A stretch of DNA of 64,000 nucleotides from Turnera subulata (Eukaryota > Streptophyta > Magnoliopsida > Malpighiales > Passifloraceae). The stretch lies in NCBI GenBank assembly GCA_028386065.3, contig JAKUCV010002185.1:112733-176732 (forward strand), read 5' to 3'. Below are positions 22,176 to 34,295 of this stretch, piece by piece (within the stretch, counting starts at the first letter, position 1; every line of letters begins with the position of its first letter). Under the pieces are notes generated by a model. The model searched no databases. It saw nothing but the letters and a program-made list of their open reading frames with translations, and was not told the DNA's origin. The position numbers and the translations under genes are program-made.

Positions 22176-23389
22176 ACTAAAAGCAATGGGTGTGTTAGGA
22201 CTGTTGTACTTGTAGTAATGTAAAGCGCGTGTATTGCGCGTGAAATCCTCTGTATTTTCAAATTCGAAAACATGATTCCTCTGGTCTCACCCTCACCCAA
22301 ACACCAAATCCACTCAGATCCATACTATGTAGCCAATTAAAACATGTAGAAATCGTAATTTAGACATGTTTCTCTATTGGGTTTCAGATCCCTCCTGAAT
22401 CTTTGTGTGATATGCTCTTCTCAACAAACCTCCAATCTTCAAACCCTAGTTCGACATACCCGATATAAACGTTTTTCAATCTCTGCGGAATTGGTCTCCT
22501 TCAGTCTAAGTTGCATGTTCAACGGTGCCATGGCTTTCTTCTTCCCAAACGGTTGACCGGAGTCGTCGGAAACCGCCGAGCCAGGCACCTTTGCCATAAA
22601 GTCTGGTATTGTCTCTTCTTCTCTTTTATTCTTTTCCCTACTTGTGCAAAAATCAAGTTTCCTCTTGGTGAGCGGCATAGATATTGAGAGGTTACCTCAA
22701 ATAGATTCATTGCTCCGGCCCAACAGTTAATTGGTTATTTGTTCCCGGTTTGGGAAAATTACTAGTGAAATTGGTCTCTTCGAATCCGATTTCCCCTGTG
22801 TTAGTGTCATATTGTTATGGCTATGGTGAGTGGAAGTGATAGTGGAACCGCTGGAGATGACGGCGGCGACGATGCAGATGATGACGATGATGAGGATGAC
22901 GACCCAAGTTTTTGTGTTGTTATAGTGTTATTTTTGGTTGAGGAGAAACTGGATGTGGAGGCTGTGCGTGGACTCCTCCCCAATGTTTTATGGCGATCCA
23001 TTTGGTTCAAAGCCGGTAATCACATCGACCTTAGCTTCAATGTGTCAAAAATGTCGATTTCCAAAGACATTAAAGAGTGCTACGCCTCCGGGAAGGATAT
23101 CCTGGTCCTAACCAGGGAATTGTCGTCCCATTGCCGTTGCAAGAGGGTTAAGCCACATCTTTTTGGAGCTAACACCGATGTGATGAAAGCCAAGTCAACA
23201 ATCCGGAAACATGATTTCCATTGCTGATTACAATATTCCATTATTGCTAATTTGCTTGTAGGATCCATCTCTCCTTTCTATATGGTCTGTAATATTAATT
23301 TGGTCATGTATTGACAACTGTGTTTGTAACAAACTCTATATTTGTATGATCAATGTATATCTATGCTTGCTGACAAAAAAAAAAAAAAA
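22176..23389 (+). mobile_element. retroposed transcript (poly(A) tail, 15-bp target duplications)
   Basis: The segment ends in a 15-base A tract (23375-23389). It is bounded by direct repeats GCTCTCCCAAGCAAA at 22161-22175 and 23390-23404. A poly(A) end with duplications of about 15 bp is the product of LINE-type target-primed reverse transcription. No LINE reverse-transcriptase sequence is seen inside, so it is better read as a retrocopied cellular mRNA or a non-autonomous retroposon. It contains the 136-codon ORF at 22817. Confidence 0.8.
22817..23227 (+). CDS. hypothetical protein in retroposed segment
   Basis: A 136-codon frame inside the retroposed segment, about 150 bp before its poly(A). 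The N-terminus is a low-complexity acidic stretch (GDDGGDDADDDDDEDDD, about residues 13-29). A short hydrophobic patch (about 32-40) follows, then a mixed domain-like region (about 41-130) with several Cys and His. I recognise no family. It may be a retrogene or an incidental frame in a 3' UTR; about 640 bp of retroposed sequence precede it without an open frame joining it. Whether it is expressed cannot be judged from the sequence. Confidence 0.35.
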   Translation: MAMVSGSDSGTAGDDGGDDADDDDDEDDDPSFCVVIVLFLVEEKLDVEAVRGLLPNVLWRSIWFKAGNHIDLSFNVSKMSISKDIKECYASGKDILVLTRELSSHCRCKRVKPHLFGANTDVMKAKSTIRKHDFHC

Positions 23390-23623
23390 GCTCTCCCAAG
23401 CAAACCAAAATTGGCAGTCAGCTGTTGCACCATTCACTAGGATTGCATTACGAGCTTAGTTCAATCAATTGCAGTAACAGCTTCATGCAACACCAGTATA
23501 CCACTATGTATAGATATGTATAGGTATTTACACTAATTGAATGACTAACTAACAAAAGAATATACAGAAAAATGATGCATACTGAAACCGGAATCCTATG
23601 GTGGAACAGATAAAGAAGGCTCT

Positions 23624-26600
23624 TTATGGTAAGAAATCTAGGCCATCCATAACATCCAACATATTAGCTTTACTATAATTCAACTTCTGTCTTGTGCTAA
23701 TCTCTCTGTCTGGAGAGGTGCCGGTGCTCCTACTCAATGCCCAAACTTTTCTACTTTTCTTGGCCACAAAGAATTCCTGGCTCTTGCTTATTCCTGGAAC
23801 CAATCTCCTGCGTCTCACTTTGTCTAGCATGTCTCTATCTTCTGGAGAAAGTTGAACCTTGTTGGCTCTATTACCACTGTCTAGAGATACAGTTCGTTGC
23901 ATCTTGGCATGGAAAGCTAGCCCCTTGCGAGTGGGAGAGCGAGTAGGCACAACCTTTAAACCATGATCTCTATTTCTCACCAAGCTTATCAAATGGTGAA
24001 GCCATGTTACTAATTCAAGGATGTGTTGGTCTGTCTGCTGCCTATTTGCATGATACAAAGTTTGAAGGCGAATCACATTGTTGTTTGTAGGTATACTCTT
24101 GCCAAATTCATTTCTGCGGAAAAAAACAATACACGCATCCTATCAGAATTATTCTGCTGGTATAAAGCATAACAAAAAATACTTTGCACACAACTTTTCT
24201 CCTATAGATAAAGAGAAGGCTTAAGACTGACCCAGTGTTTGCCCATTCTCCAACCCATCCAAAACCTTGATGCGCCCTGTTGAAATCATAATGAGAGAGT
24301 AAATACAGAGAGAAGATATTTGGAGATAAAATGAGAGGCAGGGAAGTAAAGATATCATCTTCATGAATGTGAGACAAAGAAGAACATCAATTAAATCACT
24401 GATATTAACTTACTTGGTAGTGTTGGCGGCGACTGGTACAAGCCACTGAAGAGTCTTCTCCATTTCAGCTTTCACCTGAGCTACGGTTAACTGCAGGCAA
24501 AGTAAAAACACTCATCCTCAATGTCCGCAGTCAAGAAAAAAGAAATGCAGGAGAAAATAAACAGCCATTGAATTAGTTTTCTCTCTGAAACAGAGTATGT
24601 CTATGCAAAAGCATACCCCTTCCTTGGCATCAACCATCTGCAATCGTGAACGCAGAGCTGTCTTAACACTTGGCGGCAACGCATTGTATAAATTGTCCCT
24701 AGTATTAGGAGGGAGGGAAGCAGGACGAGAAGCCTAATGGCAAAAGAGTTTTCACTTGATAAGATCCCCTATGAAAAAGAATATACCAACAATATGTGAT
24801 CACTGTTGAAAGAAATAATTACACTTACAATATTATCTATCTGGTTGATCATGGTAGCATAGTGCAAGGAAAGACCAGCTACACCTAGTCTCTGAGGATT
24901 CTTGCTAGGCTCCTGCTTAATACCTGCCATGGATGAACAATTAATAGGTCAATTGATGCGCTATTTTGAAAGACGGAACATTGACAATCCAAGTTCTAGC
25001 ATTGCATTCTCTTTCAGGTCAAGTTAAACAAATTCAATCCCACGTATGTTGGCATACTGTTGCTATGGACAAGGGCCAAATCATGGTGCAAGGAGGACCC
25101 ATAATGACTTTTTCACAAGCATTCCTGGAGATGATGCAGTCACTACATCGGTTATAATCACAGTGTTACTGGTATTCTCCTTGAAAATCTAAATTTTATA
25201 ACAGTACAGTACTAAAACAAAATGATAATGCAGCTTCCACAAAACGCAGTGCCTGTTGAACTGGAGACAAAGCAATTCTAAAGTAACTTGACAAACCCCT
25301 TTCAATCGGTACTCAAAAGCAGCTGTCAACATGTATGGCCAATGTAAATCTCCAAATGTAGATCCTACTGGTTGCAAAAACGACACTACTAATTTCTGCA
25401 CAATATCGTACCATTGTTTCCAAATGCTTCCAGGATTGCTTGCTGTAAATAGGTCACTATGTCGACAAGTTTCTCCATGATCTGCAGGTCACACAGAAAA
25501 GTTATAAGGTCTTTGGCTGTTTTATTTTAGTAAACTACCTCTATTGCGTTCTAGTGGAAGGCAACAGTGAATACTGGGAGTCTAGTGAACTGTAATACAT
25601 CTATAAAAGGAAGTAATATCATCATAACAATATATATGCTAACAAAACTTGAATAATTTTTAAAGATAGCAGAAAGCATTCATGGCATGCAAGGAAATTA
25701 AGAAAAGCTAGATCAAAGAGATTGAATAAATAGTGAAACAAGTCGTAGTATTCAGCTGAAAGCGGCAGGAGCTCAAAATCTTATACCTCTTCCAAACTTT
25801 TAGACCACAGGGAATTCTTTTTCAAGCTTCTTACAAGCTTCTTTTGTTGTTTGAGTTCACTCTGTAAAATCATGAGACCCTCGCCTACAATAACAAAGGA
25901 AAAGCCAGTTAATAATATACCTACTCTGCGGTGTTCATCACACGTAGCAGATATTAGACTTGAAGCACTGTGGGATTGAAAAGTCAAAATAAACCTTTGG
26001 ATACATATTATTATAGAAAAAAACCCCGTATATCAATAATTGTCATAGGGAATAAGAGGAAGCAAACAATAAAATGCATGAAAGGGTAGGGGGATGGAGA
26101 AAACGGAAAAGAAGCATAAATGAGGGGTAAAGAGTAACTGTGTCCCCATCTGTAAGAAGCATAGGTGACGCACCCCTTTTATTATTAGAAACACAAGCAC
26201 ATTATACTCCATCACAGCTACATGAGAAGGAAAAAAGAGAAAAATACACCAGAAGAGGACGCCCAACCTTTTTTAGGGAGATTTAAGGACTCCAGTTCCT
26301 CAATCTTCCGTTGATAATCTTGAGCAAATCTGTCCAAAGCATTGAACTCGTGATATAGCTCCTGCATGGAACATTTGAACAAATTGAACACTTAATGACT
26401 TTCTTCAAGTCCTGACAAGGTTGGAGCAAAATAATTCAAAGCTTTATATATTGGAGACAATATATTATATCAGAAACCTATGAAATGCATAGGAGTTATA
26501 ACTGATTCTAAAAGCTCACTGATCAAAAAAGAATCTAAAAGCTCAAAAAATTGCGTGAGAAGTGTATAACATGCTGAAAGAATTATATCAGAAGGCAATT

Positions 26601-28755
26601 AGTGAAATCATAATAAAGGAAGCCATTTCCGAGTACATTTGTTGGGTCTCATAAACGATCATTGGACATCAACTATGCTTATTGCATTACACAGAAGTAT
26701 CCACAAGATCAGGGAAACACAGCAGCATAGATATCAACACAGTAAATCGTCTACTAACTGAACTTACTGAAGTATGTTGTGCCAAAGTTGTCAACTCTTG
26801 CATTATCATCTCTGCCTCTTTTCTAGATTGCTTATCAAATGAACTTTCTGAATCTGATCTGAAGTGTTTTGTGTTCAACCAAAAATTAGTTTCACCGTCA
26901 TAGAACAACAAAGGTGAAACGGGGAAGCAATGCCTGCTATTAGAAAATAGTCCTTACTTCGAAAAATATCGGCCCAGGTTGTGCCATTGCGGATCTTTAC
27001 ATAGATCTCCAAATCTAATTACTTCCCGTGAGAAAACATCAAGTTCCTCTCTACAAATAGCCAATGCATGCATAGCAACATAAGTATTAGAATGACCGCA
27101 GATGAACTAATGAAACACATAGCATTGAAAGTCATGTCTGGCAAGCAATAACCTTTTGTCAGCCGCAGCAATTGTCAGCAACTCCGTCATGTCTGTGGAA
27201 ACCAACTGTCTTACACCTTCTGAATTTAGTACTTCTTGTTTCAAGAACTTGACATTTTCCTCGGAAAGAGATTGAAACAAGTTAGCTCCTTTGGTTATTG
27301 TATTAGCTACTTCAAATGCTAATATGGATATCCTATTCCCCCTAGGAGCCACGCCAGAGATAAATCCACTCCTTGCGTTCAAGTTTGACATGCTACTTCC
27401 AAGAGTGTCTAATACTTCCACTGCTTTTTCCAGGCCAGCAGTGCCAGCTTTTCCTAGAAATGATCTCTTCTGGTTAACCTGCCAAAGGCAAAGGAAAAAA
27501 TTGATACAATGAGAAAATTGGAATTTCAACTATCACATGCAAGTAAAGGACATATTTATCTAAAAGTGAAACAAGATAAGCTTCCATTTCCACACTTCTC
27601 CTATAGCGCAGGCTAGGCAACTCAGAAATGCACTCCCAGGCTAACCGACAGACATGGAGACATGTAGATGTACGCTTCACAGGGAGATGATCTGGTGTAA
27701 AATTCTCAGAGATTGAGTTACGGAGAACACACAGTTGATGAATAAAAATATTTCTTCCAGTCTCATAATGCTCATAAGTTTCTATGTCTTTCAATTTGCT
27801 TTCTTTTGAAATCATAGAGCTTACAAAACACATCTCAGGAGTTGACTGCAGTCTTAGACGAACTTAGTATTGAATACTCTCATCTCCAGAATAATACTAA
27901 CTTGAAGAGCATCCGTCTATCTGATGCAGTGATCTCATCCTTTGCAAGAGTCTGCATCTTCAACTCCCCCCCACCCCCCTACACACACCCATACCTTGGA
28001 CAATTTATTAGCAGGTTGCTTCTCTTTGTTGTATACACCATGAAAATCATCAAAACAACTTTGACCCCAGAGTCATCAATGACTCATCTTGAGCTTCTAT
28101 TATCCAATCACACAGAGCCTTGCTATGAAATATCACAATTCATTTCATTCCAAAAGCTCCAATTATTAGAAACGAAACAGAACTCGCATACACATGGAAG
28201 CACCAACAGCAGCAATCAAACAGGCCTCATGAACCAGTTTCAATGCAGCTCGAGCATACACCACATCAAATCAATTCCACCTCCAGATTCCCCAAGCATC
28301 AAATACATGCTTAACACGACAGCGTTTAACAATTCTGGCTGGTATCTCTCTTGATCCACACAACTCAAGAGGTGTTCTTTCTCTACTTCTTTGTTCACTC
28401 GCCGAAAATTCTAGGACTAACAACAATCGTGACCTTAACAAAAAAAACAGTAAAGCATCAGATGAAACAAACATACCTTCCCAGCATCTTCCTTCCTGGC
28501 AGGTGTTGAAGACTTGAGCTCTCTAGAAAAGGAAGATAACAGCTCACCGGAATGATTATGCCTCTGTGTCACCGTCTTGTAAAAATCATCCCCATTACCA
28601 TTATTTGCAAGGGAACGCTTGTTCTCCTTCTTGTTCTTGCCTATGCTCTGCACTGTCCTCAGCTTCCCAGAAAACCCTGAAGAATCATCACTCTTCTTCT
28701 CCTCCCCAACCTTCACACTTCTCTTCTTCGTCCCTCCTGAACACACCCCTCCCAT
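23624..28755 (-). CDS. PSI: PSK SIMULATOR (PSI) family protein, DUF3475/DUF668
   Basis: Twelve exons join into 624 codons: 28755-28477, 27478-27153, 27050-26958, 26858-26768, 26361-26268, 25884-25787, 25481-25412, 24923-24829, 24733-24617, 24490-24414, 24276-24232, 24113-23624. All junctions are GT-AG and keep frame. The N-terminus MGGVCSGG is an N-myristoylation signal with a nearby Cys, suggesting membrane attachment. DUF3475 begins near residue 143 (RISILAFEVANTI); DUF668 lies near 362-455 (RLGVAGLSLHYA; HQGFGWVGEWANTG). The C-terminus is basic. PSI proteins in Arabidopsis (PSI1-3) support growth downstream of phytosulfokine and brassinosteroid signalling; their biochemical role is unknown. 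Size fits the family (about 600-660 residues). A 5'-UTR intron (about 28901-28795) is likely. Which of PSI1-3 it matches cannot be told. Confidence 0.92.
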
Positions 28756-29259
28756 TTCTTCTACTCACCCACCACCACACAATCCAAAAGAACCCTGAAA
28801 AAAATCACCATAAACACACACAAAACTCAATCAGAGACAGACCAAAACCATTAAAGTTTTAGCTAAACATGGTAGAAGAAATTAAACAAGAGTTAGCGTA
28901 CCTAATTAGCAAGAAAATATTCTAAAGTGAAGAAGAGAAAGACAAGGTCAGAGTAGTTACAGTGACAAGCAAGCACGGGTCTTTTCATAAAAAGGGTGAT
29001 CAAAAGAAATGAAAGGATGAAGAAATATCAATCAAGGAATATAAAATGGGATGCTAATAATACCTGTGTGTTAGGTGATGATGAAAAAAAAAAATGGTGG
29101 GTGAAGAAGAGTGAAAAAAAAATATTGAAGAAACAAAAGAAAGACGCGGTATTTGGCAGTAACAGGAACTCTCGTGGTGGGCAAATGAAGTTTGACTGGA
29201 TGAGAGGGGGATTTGGTTTGATTTGAATGGAGAAATGCCAAACTGGGGAAGAAGATCAT

Positions 29260-31673
29260 ACAGAAATTGTTGACTATTCATCCTTTTTTTTTCCTTGCTT
29301 TCTATATTGGTCTATTTGGTAATCCTCGTATGTGTAAGAACGTGAATGGAATTTGGAAATCTTATGGTTACATAAAAACAGAACTATTATCACAAAAAAA
29401 ATCTTCCTACTCCCGCCCGCCTTGTCTGAGATTGGTGGGTCTAACTCAAAGTCATTGTTCCTTCCTCCATTTTTTTTTTAAAGCTCTTGTCCCCTCCTTT
29501 TTCTTCTTGATAATTGTCATCTTTTTTACATTTAAGTTTCGAACTCAAACTCGATACCTTAAAACACATCGTATCACTATAGTAGTACAGTTTAGTGATA
29601 AATGCTATGTTTTTTTTTAATAATTTTATGTTAATATGTAATGGTGACATGATTGGCAAAAATAAATTGTGCTTACTTTTTTGAGAATAAAAAAAAATTG
29701 TTTTATAAGTAAATTCTTGGATTTAATTCTTAATTTGTAAAAAATTAAATGATCATTTTTTTTTATTGATGATACGTCTTATAAAATCAGATTCTGGATC
29801 TAGACTTTTAAAATCTGGTCTATATACCACGAAGAAAAGAAAAAACAAAAGTAACTTGATTGATTTTTGGAACAAAAGAACTACAGCGGAGACCTATTAG
29901 TAGTAGTATTATATGCACGGATAGTTAAGACAATGGCTGACTAAACTACAATCTTTATCTTTTTCTTTATGACCACAGGTGTTTTACAAATGTGAAATAT
30001 TGGATCAAAAAAAGAAATCTTGGAGACCAATTCAAATGGTGTGTGATTGATAAAGACATGAGGATGAGAATTAAGACCCTCAAGAATGCCATGTGTTCGA
30101 CTTAAGCATGACTTTTAATTTCAGAGCATTGAATTTTTGTGCAACTTTCGGGGTACTTTCCTATCCGTTTTTTCTATTTGTTTTGGATTTTGAATTGTCT
30201 ACTTCGCCGTTGATTAGCAATGACTCTAGATGGGGATTCTGACTTTAATACATATCCTTCAAAGTAAGCCGACAGGCCAAGGGAAATGGTATTAAAAAAT
30301 GTCGAGCGAGAAAGACTACTAACTACTGTGACATGTTTAGCTTACTTTTTCCTGGTTAATAATAAAATTAATTACAAGCAAAACCATTCCCATGTTCTTC
30401 AATATATGCAAGTCGACAACAAGACACAATACTAGTATATTCTACGGTACATTGACGGGTTTATAAAATTATAATTATGGCTATTTGTTATTTTTTTTTA
30501 ATATTAGAACAGTGTTTCAGCTGATAAACTGACTAATCTCTAATTGACTCGTGGTATAACCTTGGGATTGGGAGTGGTTTGATAGCATAATATATTTGTT
30601 GGTTTTACACTAAAATAAAGAGCATGGAAGCATATTTTGACTTTGTCCATGGAATTTCAGGATCAAATACGTACAAACAAAGAATTGAGGCGACTTAAGT
30701 AGGAGTATTTGCTTGGTGGACCTATTAAATTGGCAGGGCAATGAGGTTTTGGTCAAATTATGGAAGCACAAAATGTAATTGCAAACTGTAACTTGTATTA
30801 GGAAGCAACCCCAAAAATTGTTACTATCTTACTACTAGGCTCGAGTTGAAAACGTCATTAAAGGCAAAGCCCAGGAACTTTATCAGAAAATCTGATGCCG
30901 TGACTGGCTATTAAGAGGATCAAAATCGACTAGAATGTGAACCTTTTAATTTGTCTTTCCGGTTTTGGGCTGTTCATGCTTGCTGGCAATGGCCCATCAG
31001 TTTTTTTCTTCTTCTTTTTTGTCAAGTTCGTATGGAATATGGACATTATATATTCCAATTGAAGCTTTTAAGCTGGTGTGGGGTTTGGATTTGCGTGTGA
31101 TTTTCTTACTCTCTTTTTTTTTTTTTTTTTGCTCGACGCGGGATTTGAAATTGTTCCAATCTTTTTGCGGGTTTGGTGGTAAGATTTGTGCCAAAGTTCA
31201 ACCTCGGAGAAACATGAGGAAGGCCTTAAGTAGTTTGTCAGTCCTTACATATATTACTTAGGCCTTAGGTTGCTAATGGAATTGCAAGACCTTCTGTGAG
31301 ACAGAGGAGTTACACAAATCCAGTTCACCTACCTCCAGTTAAAAATTGATAGTGGATCGGGCCTTGATGTAAATGTACAGTTTTTGCTACTGGGCCTATG
31401 GCCTCTTACTATATAACCCCCTAAAGAAGGGTCAATCTTTTTGATCTCTCTGAAAAAAAGGGTCAATAAAAACTGCTGTTCTATAAGAACGTATGAAATT
31501 GAAATGTCATTTTCGTAGCCACAATAATTAAACTACCAGAAGTAAGAGTACCAGAGTAACTTGACCCTGGATGGTGGATATATTTATCATGCCACATTTC
31601 CCACCTCTGAAAATAATATATATTCTCGCCGTGCCGTCTTACCCCCAAGCAAGCCATCACACGACATCAGTTG
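29260..31673. other. intergenic, no gene seen
   Basis: About 2.4 kb of AT-rich DNA upstream of the PSI gene. Open frames here (for example 30965-31261) are T-rich and show no protein-like composition or exon continuity. Several poly(A)/poly(T) runs are present. No inverted or tandem repeat stands out. Confidence 0.45.
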
Positions 31674-31710
31674 AATCTACACCTGATCTTAGCCAAAAGA
31701 CCAAGAAATA
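31674..31710 (-). pseudogene. U2 snRNA 5'-end fragment (pseudogene)
   Basis: On the minus strand, 31709 to 31675 matches the first 40 or so nucleotides of U2 snRNA with few changes. This includes the core CTTTTGGCTAAGATCA that holds the 5' domain before the branch-site-binding sequence. After GTGTAG the match ends: the branch-site region, Sm site and 3' stem-loops are missing. No USE or correctly spaced TATA box lies upstream. It is therefore a truncated copy, not a working gene. Confidence 0.6.
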
Positions 31711-32781
31711 TATTATCATTTGGAATTGATAGAGTTTTTGAAATTGATAGATTTTTCCACTATGGCATCTTGATAAGTTGATACTTTATACTTAGATGCT
31801 TTCCTTTCTTTTTTCCTTTTCTTGAGCATGCATCTTAAGACCGATAGGTTATTGAAACAGCGGCAAACCCTGCCCTACTTACGAATCGATGGTGGTGAGA
31901 AACATATGATGTGTAGTAGTGTTGACAATCAACGGGGTTCATTTTCATACTTTCCATTAGATTTAAGTTCAAATCATAATCGCTCTAGTTTGAGGTCAAA
32001 CCTTCTTAGATGAAATGAAACACTGAAAACAGATAAAAAGGGGTATCCAAGCGGGCATAATTGTTTAGTCCACAGATATTGCCACTAGCACGATCTAACA
32101 TCCATGTTTTAAAATGTTATATGTCAATGACATTCTATCACCACGACCCGCTCCCTGTCATTGAAATCAAGATTCCCTCTGGATTTTCCTTTTTAAAAGA
32201 AAAATGCAATTTGCAACCTTGGTCAGGAAACAAACGAAAGTACACCCGATTACGCCCGGAAAAAATCCTGCCTCGAGATACCATTAAGATTTAACAATTG
32301 ACCTTAATACGACACTGCCATTTCAATTAATATCATCGCTAATGGGTGGGTTCTTGCTTTCATTGACTGACAACAACACAGTATCAACTATAACGTTCAA
32401 AAGAAAATGAACAACAACACATCGTGTTTTCCGTTTCTTGTCTAAGGGGTATAGCACCGCTTAGTTTCGGATTTGGATTCTCTCCTGTACAGTATTCAAC
32501 AGGAGAGATCCTGTTAAATAAATACCGTTGATTTGTCTTAGTTTTGACAAGACAAATAGCACCTTTAGTTAAGATTGGCAGACACACCATTAGAAGTTAA
32601 ATATCCATCATTAAAGCTTAAAGCTTCACAACAAATTCGAACAAAAACAAGCCAAGAACATTTTATTTTCCCTCATCCCACAAAGTGACCAGTAACCAGT
32701 AGTAGTATTCGCTTAAAAAAACACAACCACACCTTTTTATTAAAACCCGTCCTCGTCCTCGTCTTCGACCTCATAAACACT
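31711..32781. other. intergenic and 3' flank of cyclophilin gene
   Basis: No gene is evident. The 63-codon frame at 31822 and the 77-codon frame at 32061 lack protein-like features. The last 150 bases are likely the cyclophilin 3' UTR. Confidence 0.4.
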
Positions 32782-33300
32782 TCAAGAGAGCTGGCCGCAA
32801 TCGGCAATAACAACCGGCCTAGAAGTCCTCCCGGAGGAGGACCCGACCTTCTCCACCGCCTTCACCACGTCCATCCCTTCCACCACCTTCCCGAACACCA
32901 CGTGCTTCCCGTCCAGCCACTCCGTCTTGTCGGTGCATATGAAGAACTGCGACCCGTTGGTGTTGGGCCCCGCGTTCGCCATCGACAGGATCCCCGGGCC
33001 CGTGTGCTTCTTCACGAAGTTCTCGTCCGCGAACTTCGCCCCGTATATCGACTCCCCTCCGGTCCCGTTCCCGGCCGTGAAGTCCCCGCCCTGGCACATG
33101 AACCCCGGTATCACCCTGTGGAAGGTGGACCCCTTGTAGTGCAGCGGCTTCCCGCTCCGCCCCTTCCCTTTCTCCCCCGTGCACAGAGCGCGGAAGTTCT
33201 CAGCCGTGCGCGGCGTCGTGTCCGCGAACAGCTCCATCACGATCCGCCCCGCCGGAGCGCCGCCGACCGCCATGTCGAAGTAGACTCTAGGGTTTGGCAT
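32782..33300 (-). CDS. CYP: cytosolic cyclophilin-type peptidyl-prolyl cis-trans isomerase
   Basis: An intronless frame of 172 codons spanning one full cyclophilin domain. The catalytic core is intact: [15 protein letters not shown] carries the catalytic Arg, followed by [20 protein letters not shown] and the cyclosporin-binding Trp. The plant-specific seven-residue insert after ALCTGEKG (KGRSGKP) is present. There is no signal peptide or organelle extension, so it acts in cytosol/nucleus. It catalyses proline isomerisation during protein folding and binds cyclosporin A. Codon third positions are strongly G/C, unlike the neighbouring genes. It is head-to-head with the LIN-like gene. The exact family member (Arabidopsis CYP18/CYP19 type) is not assigned. 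Confidence 0.96.
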   Translation of the reverse strand: MPNPRVYFDMAVGGAPAGRIVMELFADTTPRTAENFRALCTGEKGKGRSGKPLHYKGSTFHRVIPGFMCQGGDFTAGNGTGGESIYGAKFADENFVKKHTGPGILSMANAGPNTNGSQFFICTDKTEWLDGKHVVFGKVVEGMDVVKAVEKVGSSSGRTSRPVVIADCGQLS

Positions 33301-33380
33301 CGTTGGTTGATTGATTGATTACTAGAGAGTGTCGAGTGAGTTTTTTTTTTAGTGATAGGAGACGGTGTGGGTTTGTGATA

Positions 33381-33389
33381 TTTTTTATA
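33381..33389 (-). promoter_or_regulatory. TATA box of the cyclophilin gene
   Basis: On the coding strand this reads TATAAAAAA, about 80 bp upstream of the ATG at 33300. Confidence 0.55.
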
Positions 33390-34295
33390 GAGGGAGATTT
33401 GTTTTGGCGGTTCGATCCTGGACGTTGGGTTTGGACTCGTGTCGAGATCTTGACGGCTTAGAGAAAAGAATCTTTGAGGCAGAACTCAGCGTTTCTTTGA
33501 CGCTAGTATCTTGGAATCTACACGTGGCGACAAGAGGCAAGTTATAAGTACGGGCAAAAGCAGCTCTTTCTCAAACTTGGGATAACTCCATTATCCCTGT
33601 CGTTTACTATGGCCCGCTTGATTTTCTTTTATTAATTGTTGGGCTTTGATATTTTATGGGCTCAACGCATTATTTCATTGTTGGGCTTTAAAGATTTTAT
33701 GGGCTCAAGCAAACAACAGGATGGATTTTCCCGCCGAAACACGTTAAGTTTGGTATTTTGACAGTTGGGAGCTGACTTGGTCAAAATGACCAACAAATCA
33801 ATGATTACCCGAATGGCAATTATCTTATTGTTTTTTTTGGGTTGGACCGGTTTAATCTAGGCAGTTCATAACTTGCAGTAATATAAAATGTGTGATGTAT
33901 ATAAAATTTGCACCCCAAGGATTGCTTGGTCCACACAGCTGACTCGCAATGGAGGCCGGCAGGATTAAACATATATACTATCATACAATGTAGAGATTAG
34001 AATATGTAGTATCTGTGGCCTGTCTCTTTCTTCAACTTTTATATGACGTTGATGTTTTACAATAGTGATATGGATTGCCATAGCACTTGCATTGAACACA
34101 ATAGAATTGTTGGTGTAGACTAGATGCCTACACCTATGCTGTCGTCTTTGCAACACAAGAAGTGAGAACTTTTTCCTAACATGTATTTTGCGTTCTTTTC
34201 TTTTTAGAATGAAATTTTTCAGAAAATGATGGATGATAGCTGCAGCTGTTCTGATTAAGGCTCCTTGAAGAAGTTCAGGTTGCGTCTTACAAGGG
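33390..34295. other. shared upstream region of cyclophilin (-) and LIN-like (+) genes
   Basis: About 0.9 kb between divergent genes. It contains several GGGCTT/TGGGCT-type motifs (33600-33710), close to plant site II elements found in promoters of growth-related genes. No repeat or ORF of note. An upstream intron in the LIN-like 5' UTR is possible but not proven. Confidence 0.4.

Noticed and set aside
22439..22678. 79-codon minus-strand frame in the retroposed segment
   Set aside because: Opposite to the poly(A) orientation and without family resemblance.
29290..31270. Possible gene in the long gap upstream of PSI
   Set aside because: No chain of frames joined by splice sites, no codon bias; longest frames are poly-T driven.
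31674..31710. Functional U2 snRNA gene
   Set aside because: Only the 5' domain is present; branch-site region, Sm site, USE and TATA box are missing.
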